From: a virus
IMG/VR virus record: IMGVR_UViG_3300033064_002218
Span: 1-24,689 of that record
Length of the DNA: 24,689 nucleotides
Strand: one strand, 5' to 3'
The position numbers and the translations under genes are program-made. The notes below the pieces were generated by a model, which was not told the DNA's origin, ran no database searches, and saw only the letters and a program-made list of their open reading frames with translations. Positions 5,241 to 11,911 of this stretch are shown piece after piece (position 1 is the stretch's first letter; the number at the start of each line of letters is the position of its first letter).

Positions 5241-5693
5241 ATGATTAGTAAAATAAAGTCAATTCTTAATTACTACCAAATTGATCTTGGTGGAATTAAA
5301 AGTGAAAAGATGACAAAGAATAAGAAAAAAGAATTCTTAGACAGATTCAATGCCAATTATGATGCATACACCGTTCTAGATATTCTCGATAAGATAAAAG
5401 AAAGATTTCCTGATAAGCTGATGGAAAACCCAGAAGATGAAATGGGCATGAATGAAGATATGGGAGATATGGAAGATATATTCGGAAATCTTGACGACCA
5501 CATACATGATGATGATGCAGAGACGGAAAATGAAATTAATCCATTCGATAAAAAACAATCAAAAGATATTGACGAGTTTATCAACTGGATTTCTTCGGTT
5601 TTATATTCGGCTAACCATAAAGTTATAATTACAAAAGATGGTTTAACCACGAATATTAAACTGGTAAAAATAAAGGGTGGAAAGAAAAAGTGA
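5241..5693 (+). CDS. Acidic hypothetical protein
   Basis: A 150-residue protein from ATG 5241. The N-terminal third is basic and helical (KIKSILNYYQIDLGGIKSEKM). The middle is very acidic with a Met/Asp/Glu-rich low-complexity stretch (EDEMGMNEDMGDMEDIF) and a DDHIHDDD cluster that could bind metal. The C-terminal third looks folded (DEFINWISSVLYSANHKVIITKDGL). No recognised domain. Its end overlaps the next gene by 17 bases. The acidic linker is probably disordered, as in several phage accessory proteins, but I infer no function. Confidence 0.55.
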   Translation: MISKIKSILNYYQIDLGGIKSEKMTKNKKKEFLDRFNANYDAYTVLDILDKIKERFPDKLMENPEDEMGMNEDMGDMEDIFGNLDDHIHDDDAETENEINPFDKKQSKDIDEFINWISSVLYSANHKVIITKDGLTTNIKLVKIKGGKKK

Positions 5694-5955
5694 TTATATA
5701 AATTGGATCTTCTCTCTAGAAGATACACTAAAAGAACTGAAAATAGAATTATCAGATTATGATGAATTTCACATACACGAAGCAATAGAAGAAACAGAAA
5801 GATTAATAAAACAACAAATGATAACAAATCAAAATATCTTTACTGAAAAAATGATTGATGAGTATATGACTAACGCTATAAAAAAAGAGCCCTCTAAAAG
5901 AGATTACTACGAAACAATTTCATACTATGTCAAAAAAAGATTACTCCCACATTGA
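5677..5955 (+). CDS. Hypothetical small acidic helical protein, GTG start
   Basis: A 92-residue protein read from GTG 5677, the only credible start in frame before a conserved-looking sequence (DYINWIFSLEDTLKELKIEL). It appears wholly helical and acidic (EAIEETERLIKQQ), with a basic tail. It overlaps the upstream gene by 17 bases and the downstream gene by 29 bases. There is no motif of known function. The start is uncertain because the ribosome site is weak (AAAGG directly before GTG). Confidence 0.45.
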   Translation: MERKSDYINWIFSLEDTLKELKIELSDYDEFHIHEAIEETERLIKQQMITNQNIFTEKMIDEYMTNAIKKEPSKRDYYETISYYVKKRLLPH

Positions 5956-6292
5956 ACATAATGATATTTCACTTTGGAAGTATCACACGTATATAAACTT
6001 TAAAACATCGGCTCAACTGTTAGAATGGGCATCAAACGATAAAAAAAACTTCATCCTGTCCGATAAAGTTTATGATGCAATGTTATATTGTTTGGAGAAT
6101 GACATAGAAGAATCTATTGTTATGACGATACTTGTTGAAAATGGAGTATCGCTTGATGTTGCAATCAGAAAACCAAACTTTCAAAAGATTCTGAATGTAT
6201 ACACTAAACGTTTATTGGATGTTGAAAACTATGAGAAATTGTCATCAATAAAACAAGAAATAGAAAAATATAATTTGGAAATATCAAACTAA
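5927..6292 (+). CDS. Hypothetical helical protein
   Basis: A 121-residue soluble protein from ATG 5927, nested 29 bases into the previous gene. The sequence is mostly predicted helix: HNDISLWKYHTYINFKTSAQ, LLEWASNDKKNF, DAMLYCLENDIEESIVM, then a coiled-coil-like end (NYEKLSSIKQEIEKYNLEI). No catalytic or binding motif is recognised. It ends right at the palindrome 6295-6313, so it is probably the last gene of the unit that begins at 4967. Confidence 0.5.
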   Translation: MSKKDYSHIEHNDISLWKYHTYINFKTSAQLLEWASNDKKNFILSDKVYDAMLYCLENDIEESIVMTILVENGVSLDVAIRKPNFQKILNVYTKRLLDVENYEKLSSIKQEIEKYNLEISN

Positions 6293-6294
6293 TT

Positions 6295-6333
6295 TGTTAA
6301 ATTAGATTTAACATTATTTATCATTTACTTTTG
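6295..6333 (+). promoter_or_regulatory. Perfect inverted repeat plus TACTTTTG box before the thyX pair
   Basis: TGTTAAATTAGATTTAACA (6295-6313) is an 8-bp perfect inverted repeat with a 3-base centre. At 6326-6333 TACTTTTG fits the TAnnTTTG -7 box, but no TTG sits 20 bases upstream; the position is occupied by TAG inside the palindrome. A dimeric regulator on the palindrome could therefore cover or replace the -33 region. It could instead be a weak AT-rich terminator. The predicted start near 6340 would give an almost leaderless message for ATG 6343. Confidence 0.35.
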
Positions 6334-6342
6334 TATAGAATT

Positions 6343-6537
6343 ATGGGACGAGATTACAGACACAGGGCAAATAAACCCGAAAAATTTGATGATGGTTATG
6401 AGATGTTCAAGGAAAGAAAATTGGACTCATATGACCGAACCAAAGGCCGAAAACAAAACAAAATCGATCTAAATCATTTTGAAGTTGATGAGGACGATGA
6501 AATTATTGAAATGAATTGGGAAGAAGGTGTGACTTAA
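6343..6537 (+). CDS. Small charged hypothetical protein upstream of thyX
   Basis: A 64-residue, highly charged protein beginning MGRDYRHRANKPEKFDDGYE. It has a basic first two thirds (FKERKLDSYDRTKGRKQNK) and an acidic end (FEVDEDDEIIEMNWEEG), and is likely disordered in isolation. The frame extends upstream to a TTG at 6331, but the ATG at 6343 gives a natural start after the AT-rich control region. Its stop TAA is immediately followed by the thyX ATG, so the two are co-expressed. I do not know the family. Its polar two-faced composition would suit binding a partner protein or nucleic acid, which is conjecture. Confidence 0.5.
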   Translation: MGRDYRHRANKPEKFDDGYEMFKERKLDSYDRTKGRKQNKIDLNHFEVDEDDEIIEMNWEEGVT

Positions 6538-7218
6538 ATGTCAGTTAAGTTAGTTTCAATTACACAACCGTCCCTTGAAAAAGAGATGACACCAGAAGAG
6601 TTTGTTGTGTATATCGCTCGTGTATCCAACCCATCAAATCAGATGAATACAGAAACAACTCCACGTCTTATCAATTATCTTATCAAACACAAACATTGGT
6701 CTCCATTTGAGTTTGTTGATATGACTGTGGAAATCGTAACACGACGTTCGATTGCCGCACAAATTCTAAGACATTCAAGTTTTTCGTTTCAAGAATTTTC
6801 ACAAAGATATTCTTCTGTAACAAACATTCAAGAGATTGAACTTCGTAAACAAGCTGAGAAGAATCGTCAAAGTTCTGCTGAACTCTATAACCCTGATTGG
6901 GTAGCCGGTGTTCAACTATCCGATATTGTAAGTGGACATTTTCAGGCATCACTCAATCTCTACAATGAGATGATTGACGCTGGTATAGCTCGTGAAGTTG
7001 CCCGTGATATTCTACCACTTGCAACAGAAACAACAATGTACATGAAAGGAAGTCTGCGATCTTGGATAACGTATCTAAATGTTAGACTACACAATACTAC
7101 TCAAAAAGAACACAGAGATATTGCTGTTCAAATCAAAGAAATACTGATACAACAATTTCCAATCATATCTTCTGCTATGCATAATTTTGATGGATTTGAA
7201 GAGAACAGGATTGACTAA
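6538..7218 (+). CDS. thyX: Flavin-dependent thymidylate synthase ThyX
   Basis: A 226-residue protein of normal ThyX length. The family makes dTMP from dUMP using methylene-tetrahydrofolate, NADPH and FAD, as a homotetramer. Seen motifs: HWSPFEF (residues 53-59); the ThyX signature region as RHSSFSFQEFSQRYS (78-92); AREVARDILP (151-160); SLRSWITYLNVRLH (172-185), with the substrate-binding arginine region; and Q-x-EHR near 189-193. The hallmark RHRx7S appears here as RHSx7S: the third residue is serine (S80) in place of arginine. All other signature positions look intact, so activity is likely. AAGAAGG stands ten bases before the ATG. It will raise thymidine supply for AT-rich phage DNA. Confidence 0.93.
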   Translation: MSVKLVSITQPSLEKEMTPEEFVVYIARVSNPSNQMNTETTPRLINYLIKHKHWSPFEFVDMTVEIVTRRSIAAQILRHSSFSFQEFSQRYSSVTNIQEIELRKQAEKNRQSSAELYNPDWVAGVQLSDIVSGHFQASLNLYNEMIDAGIAREVARDILPLATETTMYMKGSLRSWITYLNVRLHNTTQKEHRDIAVQIKEILIQQFPIISSAMHNFDGFEENRID

Positions 7219-7248
7219 TATATATCTCCATATTTCAGAGACAATTAT

Positions 7249-7488
7249 ATGGAGGACGTAAATGAGTTTTACGAAGAGTTCCTGAATTTCAATTGGGAGA
7301 TGTTGGAAGAAAACCCTAATTACTTCATAGAAATGACTGCAATGACTGATTTTCAAAAATTAGATGAACTATATGATATGTATATCTATTTTCTTGAAAA
7401 AGACGAATTTGAGAAGTGTACAGTGGTACAAAACAATATTACAACTATAAAAAACAAATATCATAAAGTGATAGGAAGGAAAAATTAG
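7249..7488 (+). CDS. Hypothetical acidic helical protein
   Basis: A 79-residue, acidic, aromatic-rich helical protein (EFYEEFLNFNWEMLEENPNYF, then KLDELYDMYIYFLEKDEFEK) with a basic end. The start is ATG 7249, preceded by CAGAGA. Unusually, a better ribosome site, GGAGG (7251-7255), lies just inside the gene and points at an out-of-frame ATG at 7262 that encodes only seven residues. No family is recognised. The gene is 30 bases downstream of thyX and 2 bases before the next start, so it probably belongs to the same message. Confidence 0.5.
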   Translation: MEDVNEFYEEFLNFNWEMLEENPNYFIEMTAMTDFQKLDELYDMYIYFLEKDEFEKCTVVQNNITTIKNKYHKVIGRKN

Positions 7489-7490
7489 GT

Positions 7491-7802
7491 ATGACTGATA
7501 CTGAAAAGATTGTGGCCCGCGTATTAAAAAAAGTACCAGTTGCAAAAATGCTTGTGGATTCTGAAAAAAATTTATATATTGATGTAAATGGTGTGAATCT
7601 ATCGGAAGAACATCTACTCCCCCCAACTAAAGATATCCACACGGCATGGGAAATGGCTGATTTGAGTATAAGAATGACACAAAATTTCAATAGAACACAT
7701 CCATTAAAAACCGATTGTTACTCTTCAAAAGAAAAGAAAGCTAGAATTATAAAACGAAGAAATATTGTAATTGATTATTATGAAAACTACAAGCTTGATT
7801 GA
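7491..7802 (+). CDS. Hypothetical basic protein
   Basis: A 103-residue protein from ATG 7491, preceded by AAGGAAAAATTAGGT. The N-terminal half looks like a small alpha/beta unit (KIVARVLKKVPVAKMLVDSEKNL at the start, then YIDVNGVNLSEEHLLPPT). The second half is helical and ends basic (SSKEKKARIIKRRNIVIDYYENYKLD). No motif of known function is seen. It overlaps the methyltransferase-like gene by 23 bases, suggesting translational coupling and perhaps a shared task. Confidence 0.5.
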   Translation: MTDTEKIVARVLKKVPVAKMLVDSEKNLYIDVNGVNLSEEHLLPPTKDIHTAWEMADLSIRMTQNFNRTHPLKTDCYSSKEKKARIIKRRNIVIDYYENYKLD

Positions 7803-8337
7803 TGAAATACTAAGATATGGAATTCAAAAAAATGAATCCATAGTTCACTTCGGTGCCGGATATAAATCAGGATACTTCTTATCCGATTTTTATCAAAATG
7901 CTTTTCTGGATAAAAATTTGGATTTAAAGTATACTGGTGTTGAAGTTGATTCTCTAAGATTAGATACAACAAAGGAAATTCTAAAAACAATAGAAGGTGG
8001 TGATGCAATATCACTCATTCAAACTTCTATGCAAGATTTCATAGTTGATAATAACAACCAATACGATTGGGCTTTGATAACTGGTATTTTTGATAAAAAT
8101 GTGTATGGGGATACCCAGTTCAATTTTATCCACTCGGTTATAAATGAGATGTTTAATTTTGTTGACGATGGTGTGATATTCACATACAATTCGTCGGAAT
8201 ACCAAGAAGAAAACTATAACATCCATTACATGAATGCGTATATACAGAATAACTATAGCAGATACTCGATAGTCAGAATTAATGAAAACGAATATATATA
8301 TATTATACACAAATATTTTACCTCTTATACTAACTAA
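7780..8337 (+). CDS. Class I SAM-dependent methyltransferase-like protein
   Basis: A 185-residue protein from ATG 7780 (a TTG at 7771 is less likely). It has the order of a Rossmann methyltransferase: a helix, then SIVHFGAGYKSGYFL (motif I, here GAGYKSG in place of G-x-G-x-G), the acidic strand end YTGVEVDSLRLD (motif II, E/D to bind the ribose), SLIQTSMQDF, and NQYDWALITGIFDKNVYGD at the motif IV position. The hydrophobic C-terminal strands carry FVDDGVIFTYN. The motif IV residues do not show NPPY or DPPY, so a DNA-base amino methyltransferase is unlikely. Protein, small-molecule or RNA targets remain open. The motif I glycine pattern is relaxed, so the domain could also be a degenerate binder. 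Confidence 0.6.
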   Translation: MKTTSLIDEILRYGIQKNESIVHFGAGYKSGYFLSDFYQNAFLDKNLDLKYTGVEVDSLRLDTTKEILKTIEGGDAISLIQTSMQDFIVDNNNQYDWALITGIFDKNVYGDTQFNFIHSVINEMFNFVDDGVIFTYNSSEYQEENYNIHYMNAYIQNNYSRYSIVRINENEYIYIIHKYFTSYTN

Positions 8338-8346
8338 GGAAAAGTC

Positions 8347-8664
8347 ATGTTGATTCCATCTATTATTTTTATTGTACTTGTTGTTGCTGGTCTTGGTTTT
8401 TGGTTCTATAATAAACGTCAACTTGAATCTCTCGTTAATAATATTGACGATAAGCAAGCAATTATCAATGCTCTTCAAACACACGTTGAAACAGTGACAC
8501 CTGTGAAAAATACACCAAACAAGAAGACTCATACAGGTGTAAACAAAAAGAAGAAGAATACCGTCGCAATTCAATTCAAGTCTGGATCAGATGTTGCTGT
8601 TGATTTCAAACAAGAAAAGAAGAATCGTCCAAAGACAAGTATAAAGCCGAAGAAACAACAATAA
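8347..8664 (+). CDS. Small membrane-anchored protein with long basic tail
   Basis: A 105-residue protein with an AAGGAAAAGTC site seven bases before ATG 8347. Residues 3-20 are hydrophobic (IPSIIFIVLVVAGLGFWF), making one membrane span that starts almost at the N-terminus. A short helix follows (QLESLVNNIDDKQAIINALQ), then a Thr/Lys-rich, strongly basic, probably disordered tail (KNTPNKKTHTGVNKKKKN, KKNRPKTSIKPKKQQ). Basic tails of this sort can bind nucleic acid or acidic lipid. Family unknown. It is the last gene before the perfect terminator hairpin at 8688. Confidence 0.6.
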   Translation: MLIPSIIFIVLVVAGLGFWFYNKRQLESLVNNIDDKQAIINALQTHVETVTPVKNTPNKKTHTGVNKKKKNTVAIQFKSGSDVAVDFKQEKKNRPKTSIKPKKQQ

Positions 8665-8687
8665 TTCCGAAATAGAATACTTTTATA

Positions 8688-8721
8688 AATGGGAAACAAA
8701 TGTGTTTCCCATTGTTTTTTT
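8688..8721 (+). terminator. Strong rho-independent terminator
   Basis: A perfect 11-pair stem AATGGGAAACA (8688-8698) / TGTTTCCCATT (8703-8713), four-base loop AATG, then GTTTTTTTA. It ends the second block and lies across an ATG at 8689 whose frame is open into uvsE, so that ATG cannot be the real uvsE start. Confidence 0.88.
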
Positions 8722-8760
8722 AATTATATTGTATCTCATATTATTCATCATAGGATTGTT

Positions 8761-9672
8761 ATGAATCTCGGCTATGCTTGTATCAATATGACGCTTGGTG
8801 TAAGTAAAATTACTACCAACCGGTCTATGATAAAGAAAACATTTCTCCAACGTGGTGTCAATTATGCCGCCGAGTTGGGAGTCCAAAACGTCAAGGACTT
8901 GGAAACCATCATCAAATGGAACGTAGAGAATGACATCAAATTGTTCCGTATCTCGTCAGATATGTTCCCATGGGCATCAGAATACGGTATTCAAAACCTC
9001 CCTAACATCACGGAAATTGCAGAGGTGATGAAACGTACTGGTGAGTATGCAAAATCCCATGGCGTTCGTTTAGGGTGTCATCCTGGTCCTTTTAACGTAC
9101 TCTGTTCGGCGAATAATAAGGTTGTTGAAAACACAATCAAAGACCTTGAACTTCACGGTAAAGTATTAGACCTTTTGGGATTAGAACGTTCTCCATACAA
9201 CAAAATTAATATCCATTGTAATGGTGTATATGGTGACAAGATTGCATCTATGGAACGTTTCTGTCAGAACTATGACAGATTGTCAGATTCCGTAAAAACT
9301 CGTCTTACAATTGAAAATGATGATCGAGCCAGTATGTATAGTGTCAAGGACTTGATGTATATACACGAACGTATTGGTATTCCAATTGTGTTTGATTATC
9401 ACCACCATAACTTTAACACAGGTGGTCTTTCTGAACAAGAAGCATTAGAACTTGCGATGTCAACATGGTCTGACAGCATTACTCCTGTTGTTCATTATTC
9501 ATCATCCAAATCAAAAGAAACGGGTAATCCAAAAGATAAACCACAAGCCCATGCGAACTATATTTTAGAAAAGATAGATAATTATGGTCATAACATTGAT
9601 GTTGTTTTAGAATGTAAAGCAAAAGAACTTGCTTTGCTTGAATATCGTAACACATTAGGGAACATACAATGA
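8761..9672 (+). CDS. uvsE: UV damage endonuclease UvsE/UVDE
   Basis: A 303-residue TIM-barrel repair nuclease that nicks DNA 5' to UV photoproducts. Motifs in order: MNLGYACINMTL at the start; FRISSDMFPW (62-71); LGCHPG with H107; INIHCNGVYGDK with H152; LTIENDD with E185; FDYHHHNF with D212 and H214-H216; VVHYSSS with H245; AHANYI with H264; DVVLECKAKELALL with E284. These correspond to the three-metal site of the family. In enzymes I remember, a lysine stands two residues before the histidine of the HxSS motif; here that position is V243. The start is ATG 8761 (AGGA six bases ahead), because the frame upstream runs through the terminator. The last bases overlap the next ATG (ATGA). It probably repairs phage DNA in sunlit water. 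Confidence 0.92.
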   Translation: MNLGYACINMTLGVSKITTNRSMIKKTFLQRGVNYAAELGVQNVKDLETIIKWNVENDIKLFRISSDMFPWASEYGIQNLPNITEIAEVMKRTGEYAKSHGVRLGCHPGPFNVLCSANNKVVENTIKDLELHGKVLDLLGLERSPYNKINIHCNGVYGDKIASMERFCQNYDRLSDSVKTRLTIENDDRASMYSVKDLMYIHERIGIPIVFDYHHHNFNTGGLSEQEALELAMSTWSDSITPVVHYSSSKSKETGNPKDKPQAHANYILEKIDNYGHNIDVVLECKAKELALLEYRNTLGNIQ

Positions 9673-10859
9673 CATCTAAAATATTCAATCTCAAAAATCT
9701 TATTTGGTTTTGTGCGATTGGGTTAGCAACATTTTCAGGGTACTACTCTGTATTTGGTATATCTAAGCTTTTTTCCGGTGGATCTTGGTCTATATTAGGT
9801 ATGGCTGCAATGTTGGAAATTTCTAAACTTGTTGTTGTTACTTTTCTCCACGATCACTTCAAAACACTCAAACTTCTTTTCAAGGGATACTTGGTTTCCG
9901 CTGCCATAATTCTAATGGTTATCACATCTATCGGTGTATATGGTTATCTAACAAATTCTTATCAGGAAACCGCCAAGATTATGTATAAGGCACATAATGA
10001 AATAACACTTCTTGATCAAAAGAAAGAATTGTTCATTCAACAAAAGACACAGATAGACAAATTAGTTGAAGAAAAGAATGGGCGACTTAAATCACTTGAT
10101 AACATTCGTGCATCTCAACAGAATGCGTATACGCAACAATTGACACAGAAAAGAGGAACAGGTGGACTTTCCCGTAGTATATCAACTGTTGATAAAACAT
10201 CTGAAAATCTGAATACCGAAATATCTATACTTACCACAAAATCATTTGCACTTTCAGATTCTATCGCAAAGATTGACGCTACAAAACAGACGGTTTCAAA
10301 TGAAACATTCTCATCGGAACTCGGTCCGCTTCTTTATTTGAGTCGTATCACTGGTATTCCAATGGACAACGTGGCTAATTGGTTTATTCTTATTTTGGTT
10401 AGTGTGTTCGACCCACTTGCTATTAGTTTAGTAATTGCCGCAAATCATTTGAGTGGTAAAGAAAAACAAAAAAAGATACTCGATGAACTAACAGAGAATG
10501 GTCAAGAAACAGATATGTGTGGTGGAGAATCAGAAAATATTCCTGTTGTAGATGAAATGATTCAGGAGATAATTGAACCGGGCTCACGTATGGATCTTCT
10601 TATTCAGGAAGCGGAAACAGAGTTACGAGACATTGTTGAACAACCCTATGTTGACGAGATAACAATAAAGACGAAAAAGAAACGTTTGAATACAAAGAAA
10701 AAAATTAGTATATTAGATACTAATAAAGAACAACGTAATTTTTATGATGAAACAAATCAAGAAAAAAATAAAGAAGAAGTTGAACAACAAGTAAAAAAAG
10801 AAGTACAAAAAAGTGATTTTGATAACCCGTGGATATCTAAAAAACCATTTAGAAGATAA
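9669..10859 (+). CDS. Multi-span phage membrane protein with coiled-coil domain
   Basis: A 396-residue protein. Three hydrophobic spans come first (about 12-31, 40-60 and 72-94). A long coiled coil (about 100-210, e.g. NEITLLDQKKELFIQQK) is interrupted by a glycine-rich KRGTGGLSRSIST. A fourth span follows (237-257, with FILILVSVFDPLAISLVI), then a charged cytoplasmic tail ending in KKPFRR. With a cytoplasmic N-terminus and tail, the coiled coil would lie in the periplasm. The segment GPLLYLSRITGIP before the last span and FDPLA inside it look strongly conserved, and I recall similar proteins in aquatic T4-like phages without a function. It overlaps uvsE by four bases. A role in envelope remodelling, exclusion or lysis control is possible, not shown. 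Confidence 0.6.
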   Translation: MTSKIFNLKNLIWFCAIGLATFSGYYSVFGISKLFSGGSWSILGMAAMLEISKLVVVTFLHDHFKTLKLLFKGYLVSAAIILMVITSIGVYGYLTNSYQETAKIMYKAHNEITLLDQKKELFIQQKTQIDKLVEEKNGRLKSLDNIRASQQNAYTQQLTQKRGTGGLSRSISTVDKTSENLNTEISILTTKSFALSDSIAKIDATKQTVSNETFSSELGPLLYLSRITGIPMDNVANWFILILVSVFDPLAISLVIAANHLSGKEKQKKILDELTENGQETDMCGGESENIPVVDEMIQEIIEPGSRMDLLIQEAETELRDIVEQPYVDEITIKTKKKRLNTKKKISILDTNKEQRNFYDETNQEKNKEEVEQQVKKEVQKSDFDNPWISKKPFRR

Positions 10860-10865
10860 TGATGT

Positions 10866-11249
10866 ATGAAAAATGTTTCCTGTCAAAATAATAAATCAGA
10901 TGGCAAATACTTCAAAGGGAGAATTTGTTATGAAGAAATTTTAGTAGATGACAACACACAATCTGCATTGTGTTGGAAATGTACGGCAAGCATGATACCA
11001 CCACCAGAAGAAAAAAAATCTTCCGGGTATCCTCGTGGTTGGAAATTTATGGCGGAGTTTGTTGATAAAGTAGGTAACGTTTATCATAAGGGTGAGATAC
11101 AAGAAAATCTTTTTGGAACATTAACACCAACGGAAATACGTCCTTCTAAAAAAAGAATAAAAAAAGAATCACTTGATGATAAGATTGAATCTGAAGTAAA
11201 AAATAGAATTAAGATACGAAAGATTAAAAACACTAAAAGGAGAAAGTGA
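10866..11249 (+). CDS. Zinc-binding small protein, paralogue of the protein at 506-817
   Basis: A 127-residue basic protein with cysteines at C6-x14-C21-x14-C36-x2-C39 followed by TASMIPPPEE. The protein at 506-817 has C-x15-C-x14-C-x2-C followed by VSNMMPAPVP, so they share a common zinc unit. Here the AT-hook is replaced by a PRGWKFMAEFVDKVGNVYHKG stretch and FGTLTPTEI, and then a very basic tail (KKRIKKES, RKIKNTKRRK). The F-V-D-K-x-G-N-V-Y/F-H-K-G pattern recurs in proteins of unknown function from marine T4-like phages, as far as I recall. Nucleic-acid binding is inferred. ATG 10866 has only a weak ribosome site (GAAG). The gene ends one base before the peptidase gene, whose ribosome site lies inside its last codons. 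Confidence 0.65.
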   Translation: MKNVSCQNNKSDGKYFKGRICYEEILVDDNTQSALCWKCTASMIPPPEEKKSSGYPRGWKFMAEFVDKVGNVYHKGEIQENLFGTLTPTEIRPSKKRIKKESLDDKIESEVKNRIKIRKIKNTKRRK

Positions 11250-11250
11250 T

Positions 11251-11910
11251 ATGACAAATCTTTATGACGAAGAAGAAAAATTAGCATCACAAAATAAGAG
11301 TGTGAGCGAAAACAAAAATACAGATGATATACCAGTCAAGTGGAAAGAAGCTTTGTCTCAAATTGATTATGGTCTTGATATTGAGGCATCAACCATTTAT
11401 ATGTTTGGTGACATTGGAGATGGTACACTTTATGACTTTATATTAAGAGTTCGTGCCGTTTTACACATGCGGGATGACGAGAAGAAAAATGATCCAATTA
11501 ATATTATTATCAACTCCGATGGTGGTGATGTTTATGAGGCACTTGGTATGATTGATTATATTCAATCATTGGATATAAAAGTAAATACAATATGCCGTGG
11601 AAGAGCAATGTCAGCTGCCGCACTAGTACTGTGTTCAGGAACAGGTATTCGTGCTGTCTCAAAGAATAGTACGATCATGTTTCATGAAATCAGTTCTGGT
11701 ATTTATGGTAAGTCTTCCGATATGAAAGCAAATGTCCAACATACAGAAAAGTTGGAAGATATTCTTATCAATATTATTACAGCAAATTCAAAGAAAGATT
11801 CTAGTTTCTGGAAAGAAAGAATTTTAAAGGACTATTATCTTTCACCAGAAGAAGCGCTTGAATTGGGTGTAATTGATTTGATAATTCAACCTAAACTCAC
11901 GAGAGTATGA
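11251..11910 (+). CDS. ClpP-like serine peptidase
   Basis: A 219-residue crotonase-fold peptidase with an AAGGAG site nine bases before ATG 11251. The catalytic triad can be placed: S121 in GRAMSAAALVLCSG, H145 in STIMFHEISSGIYG and D194 in LKDYYLSPEEALELGVID. The spacings (24 and 49) are close to those of E. coli ClpP. Oxyanion-type glycines occur in INSDGGDVYEALGM. The first 45 residues are an acidic extension not found in ClpP. No ClpX/ClpA-like ATPase is encoded here, so it may act alone, pair with the host unfoldase, or serve as a phage maturation protease. The virion cluster begins only 2 kb downstream, but no capsid genes are visible to decide this. Confidence 0.85.
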   Translation: MTNLYDEEEKLASQNKSVSENKNTDDIPVKWKEALSQIDYGLDIEASTIYMFGDIGDGTLYDFILRVRAVLHMRDDEKKNDPINIIINSDGGDVYEALGMIDYIQSLDIKVNTICRGRAMSAAALVLCSGTGIRAVSKNSTIMFHEISSGIYGKSSDMKANVQHTEKLEDILINIITANSKKDSSFWKERILKDYYLSPEEALELGVIDLIIQPKLTRV

Positions 11911-11911
11911 C

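Noticed and set aside
5357-5827. A 156-codon minus-strand frame
   Set aside because: It is the complement of the acidic Asp/Glu/Met-rich stretch, giving Ser/Ile/Phe runs. All neighbours are on the + strand.
8287-8306. A short TA microsatellite near the end of the methyltransferase-like gene
   Set aside because: It encodes EYIYII in frame and is within what AT-rich coding sequence produces by chance.
8011-8574. A 187-codon minus-strand frame
   Set aside because: It is antisense to the methyltransferase-like gene and the following membrane-protein gene. AT-rich complement gives a hydrophobic Ile/Val/Phe product with no motif.
8689-8760. An extended N-terminus for uvsE from ATG 8689
   Set aside because: This ATG lies within the perfect terminator hairpin 8688-8713. 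UvsE homologues begin at the MNLGYACIN motif, which is at ATG 8761.
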